The notes: a model not told the origin generated them from the letters alone. A stretch of 64,000 nt of DNA from Epiperipatus broadwayi (GCA_028023455.1 JAQFVV010006341.1:2476001-2540000); one strand, 5' to 3'; positions 12,601 through 24,800 are shown, counted from the first letter of the stretch. A program made the numbers and translations.

Positions 12601-14428
12601 GTATTATATATATGTGCATATTGAAAAGTATTGCACACTTGCAGTACATGAATTCATGCCAATGGTCTTTTAAAAATAAATTTCTACACACAAAATTACA
12701 GTAATTATTGAGAAATATTATTGTTATTCATTATATTATTTTTAACATTTAATTGAATAGGTTACTTCCATTCATATATAAAATATTACCACAGATTCAT
12801 GTAGTTTCAGGAAATCATGAAGCTCTACTATTTGGTCAAAGGCATTTTATGAATTAATCAAATAGATTTATAGCTGTTTGAAAATGGTTAATTATGTTAA
12901 TCAAAGATAGTATTAGCTGCTAGTGTGTTTTATGACACTTGTCTTCAAATAAGGCAATTTTATGAATGACAGTTAAAAATGAAATATTTAATGGTGACAA
13001 TTTTAATCTGAATTGATTAAAGATATAAATGAACTGATAACAAGGCTATCCTAGCAAATTTAAAAGGTGACTTAATGTTTGAATGCAAAATATAAAGTGT
13101 TTAGTTTAATAATTAATATTTAACAAATTCAAATCCTTTATCACCTAATGATGAAGGAAAACCAACTTTTAGCTTGGATGATTACCAATTTGAGAATGAC
13201 AGCAAATTTATATAACTAGGGAGTTTTTTAAATAGAAAGGCAAACTTAGATGGTGAGGTGCAGTACAGACACCAATTTATGCTGCTATTTTTAACAAATT
13301 AAAAGAATATACAATTACATTGTATGGAAATGAGATTTGGACCCACTAGTAACAAAACAAAATTTTCATTTAAGAATGTTTCGTAAAAATGAAATATGAC
13401 ATCTATCGACAAGTTTTCAGCATACTGACAGCAAATTTAGTCTACAATTATCAAGTCCTATTGTTGGATTTGTCAGGTAAAATAAAATGCAAGACTTCTG
13501 AAAAAAATATTTCATGGTAAACTCGAATATTGTTTTTGTGTGAGCCATTTTACATTAAATATTAAGAAATTACAATTAGAAAAGATATTAAAATCTTTGA
13601 ATTTAACAACTTTGAAGCAAAAATTAAATGGCAACATTAGAAAATGTTAAATAAAACGTGCTAGTATATTATTCTGGAGGTATTGTGTAGATCATAACTA
13701 ATTTGTATATATCTGTTGAAAATCCTCATGCATTTTCATTAAAAGTGATTAAATAAACTGTAAGTTACTATTCATTAATTCATACATAGGATAGATACAA
13801 TAACTACACTATATCTATATACAATTTTTCATATACATATATTTTTTGGCAAAACAAAAATCTTAATGCCTAATTATAGTTTTTTGTGTATATTTTCTAT
13901 TATTGAGCCTCAGCAATATTTGTTCTATTTTATTATTTTGAATTACTGTACTTTGTTAATCATATCAAAAAAAAAAAGATTACTTTTATTATTCCATTTT
14001 GAATTGATTTTAAAATGTATTAAAAAAATAAATCAATTTCTTTTCATATTTTAAAATATAATTATATCCATAATTAACAAAAAAAATGTTTTACACATTA
14101 TTAAAATAATTTTCAAATTCATTCATATATATTTCTGCTAAAAAAAATCAATTATTACTTCTACTTAAATCTTATATTTGTTTATAAAATTTTTTTTCAA
14201 TTTTAATACCTTTATTTTTATCCTTGAAATATCTTTTTCACCAGTTTTGCCTCATTTTCATTGATATCTATTTTGCTAATATACATATAATTAACTATAA
14301 TAAAATGCACCAATCTCTTGCGCTTTTTGTTTCAGCTAATTTGCATCCATTTAGATTTGTAAATAATTTTCATGTTATCTATCAACCATAATACATTTTA
14401 AGTTTATAAATACAAAATTCCCTTGTCA
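12601..14428. other. AT-rich non-coding DNA
   Basis: Apart from a possible RT relic at 13150-13340, I see no gene, RNA or clear repeat. The segment 13860-14400 is extremely AT-rich with many A and T runs. Open frames here are low-complexity Phe/Ile/Lys products and not credible. Confidence 0.6.
13150..13340 (+). pseudogene. Possible LINE RT thumb relic
   Basis: In a + frame the sequence resembles the post-palm segment of non-LTR RTs (..YLGSFLNRKANLDGEV.., like KYLG.i...dG....EI..RI). It is short and interrupted, and may be a separate old insertion beside the RTE copy. Treat as weak. Confidence 0.25.
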
Positions 14429-14598
14429 TGTTATGGCTAATATTTGTAATTACAGATTGATGCCTAGCAGCGACAACTGAGATTGGTGAGCTAGTGAAAT
14501 CGCTCTTATGTTTGAGAAAACTGGTAATTAATAAAAGTTATTAGTTATACAAACTGTGTGTATTTATTAATTTAGATATCCTGACCAAGAACATAACA
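14429..14598 (+). repeat. 5' LTR of the Gypsy element
   Basis: 170 bp with perfect 7-bp terminal inverted repeats, TGTTATG at the start and CATAACA at the end, followed at once by a primer-binding site. It contains AATAAAAG near 14531 as a poly(A) signal candidate. The short length is unusual but possible for Gypsy elements. Confidence 0.7.
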
Positions 14599-14611
14599 TG
14601 GTGTCAGGAGT
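14599..14611 (+). promoter_or_regulatory. Primer-binding site, tRNA-Leu type
   Basis: TGGTGTCAGGAGT lies directly after the LTR. Its complement, ACTCCTGACACCA, is the 3' end (with CCA) of animal tRNA-Leu species that begin GTCAGGA. A tRNA-Leu would prime minus-strand DNA synthesis. The match is 13 of 13 against the tRNA end I know for metazoan tRNA-Leu. Confidence 0.7.
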
Positions 14612-14723
14612 ATATTAGTGAAATACCAGTTAAAAAAAAAAATTTCTAAAGTTTATAAAACAGTGAATATTTAAATATTAATAACAATTCTTTTTTTTCA
14701 TATCATAATTGCCGAAATACAAC

Positions 14724-15540
14724 ATGGCGTCACAATTCGATCATTTTTACAATATCGAACCGCTATCCATGGAAGGCAATATATCAGCCAAATGAACTGA
14801 ATGGAAAGACTTATTCCTAAATTTCCTAGACAATAGAAAATATGAAATCAGATAAAGTAAATTAAGAATATTACGTCATCTCACTGGGAAAAGAAGAGAG
14901 AGATGTAATAACAACATTAGACCACACAAACCTGGAAGATAAAACAAAATTGTCTTAAAACAAAGGGATAAATATTTCAACACAATGAAAACAACATTAT
15001 ATGACAGAATAAAAGCATATACAATGGAGCCGCATGAGGGAGAATCGATTGATCACTTTCTTACTTGCTTAAATTTAGTAGTTGAAAAAGATGATTTCTG
15101 AGATCGAAAACAAAATTTCCTCAGAGATAGAATTATAATGGTACAAAAAGAAGAAGGACTAAAAGACAGATTATTTGAAAAAGGGAATATTACACTAGAA
15201 AAAGCACTGGAAATAATACGTGGATACAAAACTAGAAGACTCAAAAATGAAATTACTGGAAAGTCTTAACTATGTATTAATGTAATACAAAAAAATACAA
15301 CAAACATACGGAATTGTCAAAAGTGCAATTGTAATCATCCAAAACGTGAGTGTCCCGCATTTGGAAAAAAAATGCTATAATTGTGGAAAGTTAAACCACT
15401 TTACCAATAATTGCCATACGAAAAGTTATGACCATAAAATTTTAAAAACACAAAAATGCTCAAACACAAAGTATCATAAAAATAGGAAAAGAAATGGACA
15501 TTATGTGCACGAAGTTCACTATACTACGGCATTGGATTAA
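14724..15540 (+). pseudogene. Gypsy gag with two zinc knuckles, broken
   Basis: An ATG at 14724 opens MASQFDHFYNIEPL..., followed by a premature TGA and then a WKDLFLNFL-like capsid segment. Frames shift several times (14830-15270). In 15305-15420 there are two cysteine clusters: CQKCNCNHPKREC, then CYNCGKLNHFTNNC, a canonical CX2CX4HX4C nucleic-acid-binding knuckle. The clean open part is 15346-15540. Gag would package the RNA; this copy cannot make the intact protein. Confidence 0.7.
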
Positions 15541-15599
15541 TCATAAATCAGTGATGCTGAAAATACAATTGCATATTTCAGACGTGTAGACTCAACTCA

Positions 15600-16583
15600 T
15601 TCGTTTAATGGCTGGTATGAATAGATTTTATTAGACAACAATAAAATAAAAATACACACAGTAGCTAAACATTATGTCTAAAAAAGTGCTTAATACTATT
15701 CATCCATAACCAATAATATATAAAATGAAGAAATTATGCGCTTTTGGAGGATCAATTCTCACCCAAATAGGAAAAGCAAAAATTCAATGCAAAATAAACA
15801 AAGATCTGCATAATTTACGTTTTATAATAATAAAAGATCACAAACCAACCCTCCTTAGTGGCAGTGATTGTGAGTTACTGGGTTTAATTAAACACAACAA
15901 AATTACAGTACAAAAAGTAACAATGAAAAATAATAAAAGTAAAAATGATCAAAATATATCCAACAACAACAAAGATAAAATAACAAAGAGTAGAAAAGGT
16001 AATAAAAGTATTAAAACACAGAAATAAAACACAGAAAATAAAAGAAAATGAAAACTTCAAGTCTATATATGAGAAATACAAATGTTTTTCAAGGTGTGGG
16101 TTGTTTTGAAGGCGAATACCACCTTACAGTAGACCCAACATTTAAACCAATTGTCCATGCACCTAGATTAATTCCACTAAGTATACATGAACAATTATGC
16201 GAGGAATTAAATAAAATGGAAGATAATTCTATCATAACTCCAGTGATATATCCAACAAATTGGGTTAATAGTCTATTAATAATTAAAAAACCAAACGGCA
16301 CTATGAGAATATGCATAGACCCAAGAGATCTTAATAAAGCATTAAAAAGAGAACATTATAAAATGCCAACTCCAGAGACAGTTTTAAGTACAGTAACAGG
16401 AATGAAATATTTCTTTTGGACTTTAAATCTGGATTTTGGAATATAAAACTTGATAATGAATCAGCAGACTTAACGACATTTAATACACCCTTTGGAAGAT
16501 ATCGCTTTAACTGCTTACCCTTTGGCTATAATGTATCACCAGAAATTTTTCAGTGGACAAATGATGAATTATTTGCCAATATA
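15600..16583 (+). pseudogene. Gypsy protease remnant and reverse transcriptase (first part)
   Basis: 15725-16027 encodes the protease-RT linker (PTLLSGSDCELLGLI is the usual lLG.d.l..LgLi block). RT begins near 16080 with FQGVGCFEGEYHL, then KKPNGTMRICIDPRDLNKA and HYKMPTPE. A 1-base shift near 16430 moves the frame to 16416-16643, which carries GFWNIKL, TTFNTPFGRYRF and LPFG..SPEIFQ. The motif with the catalytic YxDD is not found in the expected place because the pol is rearranged after 16583. Confidence 0.75.
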
Positions 16584-17035
16584 TTATCTCTTACCACCCA
16601 TTCCAAACTTAGCAGAACTGACAGCATCCCTGCGATCTTTTAATAAAAACATTATGTGGGTATGGAATTTGTTTCAATCCTTGTTTGTCTTTTAGTCGTT
16701 CGAGCTTTTGCATTGCTTCTATTTTACTAGGATCTGCTAAGATTCCTGTTCCTGAAATCATTCGTCGTAGGTATTTCATTTGCATTTGAGCATATTGGAT
16801 CTTATCCGGATTGAATTTCACATTGACCATGCGTGCTCTGTTTAAGACTTTTAACAAATCATCAACTGTTATACTGACACCTGGTATATTGGCAAATAAT
16901 TCATCATTTGTCCTCTGAAAAATTTCTGGCGATACATTTAAGCCAAAAGGTAAGCGGTTAAAGCGATATCTTCCAAAGGATGTATTAAATGTCGTTAAGT
17001 CTGCTGATGCATTATCAAGTTTAATATTCCAAAAT
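16433..17035. repeat. Inverted repeat inside pol: 151-bp arms, 301-bp spacer
   Basis: 16433-16583 and 16885-17035 are reverse complements of each other over 151 bp with about ten mismatches by eye. Both encode the same RT palm segment (WNIKL...TTFNTPFGRYRF...FQ..NDELFANI) on opposite strands. The two arms carry different point mutations, so they are two separate copies and not a perfect palindrome made by assembly. Confidence 0.85.
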
Positions 17036-17036
17036 T
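16584..17036 (-). pseudogene. Inverted RT palm/thumb segment of the Gypsy element
   Basis: From about 16660 to 17036 the coding sense is the minus strand: read backwards it gives the RT palm again, then VDDLLKVLNRARMVNVKFN, MKYLRRMISGTGILADPSKIE and KDKQGL, the normal RT thumb order. Between 16584 and about 16660 the + strand encodes IPNLAELTASLR, the following RT/RNase H linker. After 17036 the + strand resumes with RNase H. So one segment of pol was duplicated in part and turned round inside the element. Confidence 0.8.
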
Positions 17037-18400
17037 AATGATTTGCAATGCAACCTTGCTAACACACTTCAATTCTCAAATTCCAGTAATAATACAAACA
17101 GATGCTGCAAAATAGGACTAGGGGGGTTTACTGCAAAATGGGAAACCAGTTATGTTTACACCCCAATCACTTTCTGAAACAGTACAGCGATACGCTCAAA
17201 TAGAAAAAGAACTCAAGCGTTTCCAACGCATGTCAAAAGTTCAATTACTACATCTATGGACGAAATATAATACACACCGATTATAAACCATTACTTGCAA
17301 TTGTAAATAAACCCTTTGAGAAAATCACACTCAGACTCCAAATATTTGTAATGAGATTACGATATAAACTTAAATTGGAATGCCACCCTGGTAAGGAACT
17401 CTATATCGCAGATACAGTATAAGTACATAAATACAACATAGCAAGATGTCTGTGAAATACATACTGCAAACAAAACTGCCAGTACCTGGGACAATGACTT
17501 AAAGAGAGCTTATCCTTTAGATGAGGAAGTGCCAGAATTGATTAAACACATATGCAACGGATGGCTGGAACTTAAGTGCCGTGTACCTTCAATTTTGCAA
17601 AAATTCTGACAAAATTGCTATAAATTCACGCTGAATCATAGAATATTAAAACATGAAAGAAAATTATTTATACCAACATCGCTACAACCCTGAATAATGA
17701 ACTTGCTACATGAGTCCCATTTGGGAATTGAGAAGTTGAAATCCAGAGCAAGACAATCATTTTATTAGTTGAATATTAACAAAGATATTGAATCATTAGT
17801 GGATAACTGTCCAATATGTGCTACATACAGGCCAACTCTACCAAAAGAACCACTGTTACATGTTGTGCCAACAAGACCTTGGGAAAAAATTTTGTTGATT
17901 TATTTGAATTTGGCAACAATACTTACTTACTCCTAGTAGATTATTTCTCTAAATACCCAGAGGTACTTTGCATACCTGACAAAACTGCTGTTTCAGTAAT
18001 AAAGATATGCACAACATTTGCAGGTTTTGGCATACCAGATGAGGTAATGGCAGATAGCATGCCATTTGCTTCATTCTTATTCCGCAAATGAATGGTGTTT
18101 TAAAGTGACCACATGGAGTCCACACTATCCACGTTCTAATGGACTTGCAGAACAAAATGTTCAAACTATAAAGCAATTATTTCGCAATTGCCCCAGAATT
18201 AACCTTATTTGAATTTAGAAATACATCAATAAATGGGATAAAAATTATTTCCTCACAACTACTGATGTCTAGAACACTTAAAACAAAATTACCATCCTTT
18301 TTAAAACAATTAATATCTCCATATACACAAAAGGCCAGTAGATACTTAATATAGAGGCAAACAAAGTTTATAAATACAAAATTTCCTTATATGTAAAAAT
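17037..18400 (+). pseudogene. Gypsy RNase H and integrase, broken
   Basis: RNase H: VIIQTDAAK (about 17090), then NGKPVMFTPQSLSETVQRYAQIEKEL (about 17138-17215), the usual D..a...G......G.PvaY.S..L...E..Y...EKE block. Integrase: an H..H..C..C zinc site between about 17709 and 17820 (HESHLG ... NCPIC), then the core at 17816-18091 with DLFEFGNNTYLLLVDYFSKYPEV, which holds the first catalytic Asp. The second-Asp region reads MADSMPF near 18050, and SPHYPRSNGLAEQNVQ follows near 18120 in another frame. Numerous stops are present. Confidence 0.75.
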
Positions 18401-19559
18401 AAACAACTTTATTAAATATGAGCTTGAACAATTTAAAAAAGTGAACATATTTATATATTGTTTTACATTCCATTATTAACAAATATATAATTTAACATTA
18501 CATTTATAATTTTATACGATTTTGAATCATCAATAGTTTTTCATTCATTTTATTGGTGTTGCTTACAGAATGTAGTTTTGAATTAAGATATGTGATAACA
18601 GAAATAAATCCTGGAGACGATGTATGTGTGACTTCACATAAGGGAAAGTCAACAGAAATATTACTACTCATTTAGCTAATTAATCCCATAACAATCTGCA
18701 TTGTTACAATGTCTACAAAGTGAAATTAAACACATAATTTTTAATACCGTGAGCTACCTTCGAAATGAGATTTTTCAAATCACCGTAGTACATTCAATTT
18801 GTATTAAAAATAGCAAAAAAAGAAAATGCACCTGTAATCAATTGTTGAACAGGTCCGGACATAATTAGTGGACGAATTACTTTTAGAAATCAGAAATTGC
18901 AACTATGTTTCTGCAAAATCATAAAGAAACGATCTTCAAACGAAGGTTAAACCAGAAGTAATCAAATTAGTGCCTGGCCAATAATCTCCCTTGATTTGCA
19001 GAATAATAAGCGAGTTCATCAAAGGCTAATTACGGTTTCTGACAATATTTTCATATTATTTTGCTTTTTCTAAATCTAGCAATACGATAGTGATTTATTC
19101 AAATCATTTTATCAAACATTAAATCAAAAAGCTTTAAAAAATGTGTATATAGCTCTCTAAATCGGATTCAGGTTGCAATACAACTGACCAATAAAACAAT
19201 GTAATGACATTAACAGATATCGAAAAATAAAATGACTAACAAAAAAAAAAAAAAGGTAAATAGGAAGGTATTAGATAAATGAAGTATATATCCTGAAATT
19301 CATTCTAGGTGTTTTGTAACGATTATTTCAAAATTACTACGGTAACCAGAACGGTTCAAAATGAGCAATCTTACTTTTCACCAGATGATAATACTCTACA
19401 AATAAAACGAGTGGCGATTGAATTACTACTATCTAAAAAAAATTGCTATATGAATCATTTCCCAAAATTTACATTCTAAAAAATAAAAACAGGAAATATT
19501 TTACTGCAAAGCAATTCTACCCCAAAGATAAATACACTCCTTAACGCGAGTTAATCAGC
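18401..19559. other. Upstream flank of the ZXD gene; no gene seen
   Basis: AT-rich sequence with an A-run at about 19238-19254. No coding region was recognised. CpG-containing words become more frequent from about 18900 on, which may mark the approach to the gene's promoter. Confidence 0.5.
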
Positions 19560-19720
19560 GAATGAGCATACCTTTAATTATCATATGATCATAACTTACC
19601 AATAAACGCAAGTAATTCTTTTGCATTTGATCGTGAAAGAGAAATGGCGAACCCCGTATTGTAAACTGCAACGGGGTCTGCTATGTCTTGGCATGGGAAC
19701 AAAGTGGACTCTAAACATGG
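19560..19720 (+). promoter_or_regulatory. Probable 5' UTR/promoter of the ZXD gene
   Basis: Locally richer in G, C and CpG than the flanks (AACGCGAG, GATCGTG, GGCGAACCCCG). AACATGGCGGC at 19714-19724 matches the YY1-type downstream promoter word (AA.ATGGCGGC) often found at or just after animal start sites. No TATA box stands out. The transcription start cannot be fixed from sequence alone. Confidence 0.4.
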
Positions 19721-20634
19721 CGGCACCCATCGACGAAGACCACAACATTCAGAAATTGAAAGGGAGTTGCTGTCCAGTTTTTCTTGCAATTCCGATGTGC
19801 AAACCATTAATAATAAGTCGGAACAAAAATCAGTCATTCAAGATGGCGAATCGGCAAAAAACCTATTTTCAACATCGGATACCATTAATATTTCCCGGAA
19901 CTTGAATATATGCAGTACGAATATTGACTTAGTTTTAGTAAATACTCCCATCATAGATGAGAGAAAAAGAGATTTAATATTAGATAATGATGATTCATTA
20001 CGGATTGATGAGCATTCCTTTAGTCCCAAAAGTTTATCTGTTCAAAGTTTAGATAAAATTTTCGATTGGCAAAATTCCACTTTGCCCAATACAACCCAAG
20101 ACACTGTGATAGCTTGTTTGGAAGAGTTAGAAAGAGGTTCTCAACTCAGTCAAGAAGAAAAAGAAATGCTTGAAAATAGCAAAAAGGAATTACACGCTTT
20201 AGAATTGCGGGAAGACCGAAATAATACTCTTATGACGCCCCAGGAATTGGAGAATATGCCTGAACAAGGCATTGAATTTGAAGAATCGGTTGGTCCGAAA
20301 GATGTTGCTGATTCTTTAAATAATATTCCCTGTATAACGATAGACGGATTAATGTCTGATATACCAGAATCGTTACCAAAATCCCAAAAATCGAATACAT
20401 TAGTGAATTTGACAGATAATGGAAATATTTCAAAGTTAGATTTAGATTCTTCTTTAACAACTATGTCTTTGGGTAGTAGTAATTCAAACGTTGCCCACAT
20501 ACTTATTGATACAGTTGAAGGCAAAAAGTTATTTAAAATAACATTAACATCTGATAATGCTGAAAGTAATCAAGATTCTCAAGGAAATTCCACTCAATTA
20601 CCAGCCGAAGAAAATAATGATCTAGAAACACAAG
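19683..20634 (+). CDS. ZXD-like zinc-finger protein, exon 1
   Basis: Start of the host gene. An ATG at 19683 opens 317 complete codons plus one base; the donor is ACAAG|GTGAGA with GT at 20635. If unspliced, the frame would stop at 20666. The product is acidic and rich in Ser, Asn, Glu and Leu, with a predicted helical, possibly coiled stretch around residues 147-185 (ELERGSQLSQEEKEML..., KKELHALEL). No zinc finger lies in this exon, as in vertebrate ZXDA/B/C, whose long N-termini precede the fingers. Near residues 276-287 is HILIDTVEGKKLFKI, before the splice. The first ATG has a poor Kozak context. A stronger ATG at 19717 (AACATGG) is in another frame and ends at 19905, so the exact N-terminus is uncertain. 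There is no upstream in-frame ATG. Confidence 0.8.
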
Positions 20635-21231
20635 GTGAGAAATATATTTTTGAAATTTGTTTTTAAAACCAAGATCAGCTTTTTAAAATAAACAAGCGAT
20701 ATATAAACTATAATAATTGCTTAGTATTATTTAGATTTTATTCTGTTGTGCATTTGTTTGATAGTTTTATTAATATCTGGGCTTAAATGTAAAGTACGGA
20801 ATTTTGGAAATAAAATCGTAAAAACGAAATTGACTAGTTTATACACGATTGCCTCGTCAGAGATTGTAACGTCAACTGGTAACGTAGGGCTATATATGTT
20901 TAATTATATCAGAAATAAATAAGATTTATAATGTAGACTGTCGACAAATCTTTTGATACCTGTTTAGTTACAAAGTAACGTCGAAAAAGATTGTTTACAT
21001 AATTTTACCATATTTACGTTTCAGTTTTTATAATTTTATCATATTAAGTACATTATAATCTTTAACCTGATTTCCGAATTATAAAATAACTTATTTTTTA
21101 AATAAGGCTGCAACCACTAAAAAGATAGTTATGTATTTTATATTCGTAGAAGTGTCCATTATAATTGAAAACAAATATTTTAATTTCAATTAATTTTTCT
21201 CATATTTTTTAATTCTAATAGTTTAGATTTT

Positions 21232-21362
21232 CATATATATTGCTTACAATAGCTCCCCTCATATACACTTTAATGCAAACATTTTTTAATAATTCCTTTT
21301 TTTTTTTTTTTTTGCATTAAAGTGTATATGAGGGCAGTTATTGTGAGCAATATATATATATG
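21232..21362. repeat. Foldback element with ~45-bp arms
   Basis: Left arm 21232-21279 (CATATATATTGCTTACAATAG ... TTTAATGCAAA) pairs with right arm 21313-21362 (TTTGCATTAAAGTGTATATG ... GAGCAATATATATATATG). The spacer is mainly a T-run. The arm sequence TTTGCATTAAAGTGTATATGA recurs with one difference right of the hairpin at 3251-3440, so this is a repeated family. The ends are TA-rich. Confidence 0.7.
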
Positions 21363-21720
21363 AAGAAATGCAAAGAAAGTAAAAGGAAAAAAAATAATAT
21401 AGTTTGGATTTTAAGTTAAGAATTTTTTTTTATGAAAACTTTGCCCAACAGGAAAACAATTATTAAAAGTAAAAATCCATTCTAAAAGTCTAGATATTGC
21501 AAGTTTTTCTCAATGATACAGTCAAGGGTCATATCAAAATAATTTTTCTCACATTATTTGCCATTTGTAAATAAATCAGTTTATCCTCTCTTCAAAGAAT
21601 AAGCCTAAAATCACAATTATACATTTACATATATCTCATTACCAACAAAATAGCAAATCTACTTCTATTCCAATTCTTCCATCTATTGTAAACTTGAGTA
21701 ATCAATAAACAGTATTTAGT

Positions 21721-21832
21721 CTTTTTTTTTTAAGTGTCAGCATCGGCCAGGACGTGACCCGCAACTCGGGCAACTGCCTGCAAGTGCAAGGCAGTCGCAT
21801 TGACCTCTCGACCACTAATGCAAGTAATTTTT
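21721..21832 (-). repeat. tRNA-derived SINE, minus strand
   Basis: Read on the minus strand, the ~88-bp body begins GCATTAGTGGTCGAGAGGTC (A-box-like), has a CTGCC...GGCAG anticodon-type stem and a GGGTCACGTCC B-box-like word, and ends with GGCCGATGC followed by an A-tail (T-run at 21722-21731 on +). The ends pair as an acceptor stem (GCATTAG / CCGATGC with one mismatch). It is homologous to the SINE at 55287-55379. The target duplication is not clear here. A degenerate anticodon arm argues against a working tRNA. Confidence 0.65.
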
Positions 21833-24800
21833 AACTATTATTAATCTATTACAGGATAATCTCCAAGTATAATCAATTTTCTCCCATCCACAGCTTTCCA
21901 TGTCAACAATTTTTATTTCATCCATTTTTCTTTATAGGTCTTCTACAATCTTTGGGATAGATCAAGACTTGAAATGTCTATATCAAAGTTATTGTTTCAT
22001 TTGCAATTTTAATAGGTGACCAGAGTCAGGCTGAAAGAATATTACAGAGTTAGTCAAAGAAATTGTGGATATAATTTTCTTTTATTTGGAACTTAAATAT
22101 GTCTTAAAAAGAACTTAAAAATGTGAAGATTAATACACATATTATATGTACAGAGACATAAATTTATTTGTGCAAACATGGTAGTACATATGTGCAAGTT
22201 AAAAATTTAAATAGGGAACTTAAATATAGAAGACTTATGCTAATTCAAAATTATAAATAAAATTTTAAAGTAAAGTATTTTCTGTGGTTAAATTTGATTT
22301 CTTTTGTTTTGTATTTTTTTTGTGTGAAACATTTAATTAAGAAAAATTTTAAATCAAGTTTTCATTAATTAATGTTTTCGAAAAACATAATTACTTTTTA
22401 ACTTCATATTCCAAATGTTTTGTTAAATTGTATTGGAGATATTTTTTTTATTAATTCATCATTTTTGTATCAAGGTTTTTGTGTTTGAGGATGGTATAAT
22501 TATACTTAATCCTTATCAGAATATGCACTTAATAAATAACCTCTGCGTCTTTGTAAAAATTCTATGAAAGATGACATACACAGACCATTTATCAAAACAA
22601 TTTATATAAGGATCAAAAATTTTTTTTTTTATTTCGCTTCCTGTGCTAGTGTTGATTTTACTGAGGTTACATTGGTTTTGTGAGCTTTCTATTCCGTTAG
22701 TAGAGACCTTGGAAAATAAATTTGATGGGGATAAAAGTTTATATAGTAACTGACTATTTTGTCATGAAGGAATAAACAAAACTCTTTAGGATCTCTCTCA
22801 TACTGCTGGATCTGCTGAATTAACATGATCTTCCATGTTTGGCGTACCTAAATGCTCTCCACACAAATGCCATATCTTGTGCAATTATCACCACAGTACT
22901 AACAGTACATTTAGTAAGTTGACTTAGAATACTTTCACCCACACACAAAAAAAAGAAAGAATAAAATTAATTTCATTTTCTTTTATATATTTAATGTCAC
23001 ATAGTCTTTTATGTAACAAAAAAAAAAAATCTGAGCAAAAATAAATATACATTTAAAGACTGGAAAGAGATCATACATTTAGGTGATTTGAACTTCTCCA
23101 TTAAACAAAAAGACTATTTTAATTTTACACATTTCAAGTGATATAATAATTTTGTTATTTGATTTTATTATGTTATATTTTGGTGTTTTATGAATAAAAG
23201 ACATTGCAAGATCTTTAAGAATATACATTGGGGAAAAAAAACATTAAACAACTAACTACTATAATTAATTGATGAATAGCCTACTAATAATGTAAGAAAA
23301 GAAAGATCTTGCAGTGGATTCTTATCAGTTATATCCTTACTTCAGTAAAGGTGTTATCTATTCATAATCTGATTGGTAAAGCTAATTACTTTCTACAGCA
23401 TTGACTATAATCTACATAAAAGAGAAAAAGTAGTTCTTATAGTAAATAGGGTAAAATAGAATTTATTTTAAAATTTAGATTGAATTAAAACTAAAAAATT
23501 TCTAAGCATTCACAAGAATGGGTTATAAACACAGTTATTATATTGTATTAAAATTTTTTTTTCCTATATAGACAAATTTGATTTAATAGATTTACTTGAA
23601 TTTTCATATTGTATAGGAGAATGTGAGTTGACCAAAGACTACATATTTTAAGACATACTTTTGGGTGGAAATAAATAAATTTGGTCATTTTAATAAGTTT
23701 ATATAAATATTTAATTGCATGTGAATTATTAAATTTGCTAATGCTATATAGCTTGGAAATGGAATAATTTTGAGTACCTTTGGAATGGAATTTAATGTTA
23801 CATATCCATTTTAAGCATAAGCTTGTTAGTCATATATAGATAATGTTGCCCTGTCATATATGCTTCTTTAGGATATGGAAATTTGGTATTATTCAGTTTT
23901 GATATGGAATGGCTGGCTTTATGGCAAAAAGATAGAACATACATTTCTTGTATAAATGCATGATTATATGTGAGTTACATTTGTGAGTCCGTGGCTGTGC
24001 TCATTGGAATTCTGTTAGTTAATTGTTTGTAATATCTTTTCATCTTAATGCCTATCAATGGATATGCAGCATGGAGCAATATCAGTAAAAGTTTGAATGA
24101 TTTAGAAAATATTCAATATATATTTAATATTTAGAATTAATTATAAAAAAAGAAATTGCTTCCAAGGGTATGGCTCTTTCCACCCATAAACATACATGCC
24201 CACCCAACAGTTAAAATCATCATTTATGCAATAAACTCACAACATTAGTGAGTTGGCCAATTGGATCCAATATCTAGAAATGCTATGTCATATGATAAAG
24301 ATTCAGTTCATTTTAATACAATATTACTACTACATGTTCAATCAGTGATTGATGGTTTTTTTTTTTTATGGGTGGTAGTATGGATAATAATTTGTCTTTC
24401 ATTAAGATTTCATTTCATCATAGATCATAGAAAGAATCATGAATTCCTGATCAATGCCAGATTTATTTTGATTGTGTAATAATGGTAAATAAATGAAAAG
24501 AATAAGTTAAATTGCTAATGTGATAATGTTGAACATTGGTAAATCATCTTTCTTTCTCTGCTTGCTTTGGTCCATCTATTGATCATAGTGGGAACAAATT
24601 TATTAGAATCAATGTCTGACTGTTAGAATATGTTTTCATCTTTTCTACTAATATATCCAGCTCAATTCTATTTCAATCCCTTAGTTCTTTCATTGATGTC
24701 ATAATGTCTATTTTTTCTCTCACTAAAATTTCACTTTCCATTCTTTCCATAAGTAAGAATTAGTAATACCCATATATCAAAATCTTTTTTTAATACATGG

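Larger units (their letters stand above)
14429..18400 (+). mobile_element. Gypsy (Ty3-like) LTR retrotransposon, decayed and rearranged
   Basis: In order: 5' LTR (14429-14598), primer-binding site, gag start at 14724, double zinc-knuckle (about 15310-15420), protease/RT linker (15725-16027), RT (16048-16583), an inverted pol segment (16584-17036), RNase H (17040-17450), the H2C2 zinc-binding domain and integrase core (17700-18180), and an integrase C-terminal LLMSRTLKTKLPS segment near 18265. The order is that of a Gypsy pol. No 3' LTR was found, so the right end is truncated. All frames are broken. Confidence 0.85.

Noticed and set aside
13866-14054. 62-aa hydrophobic open frame
   Set aside because: Phe/Ile/Leu/Lys-only composition from extreme AT content; not a credible gene.
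14400-14428. 28-bp match between the flank of the Gypsy LTR and 18366-18393
   Set aside because: AGTTTATAAATACAAAATT(C/T)CCTT is A/T-rich and the match stops abruptly on both sides. It could suggest tandem elements but is too short to support that.
21735-21830. Functional tRNA gene
   Set aside because: Same reasons: an oversized anticodon loop and a B-box mismatch; it is homologous to the clear SINE at 55.3 kb.
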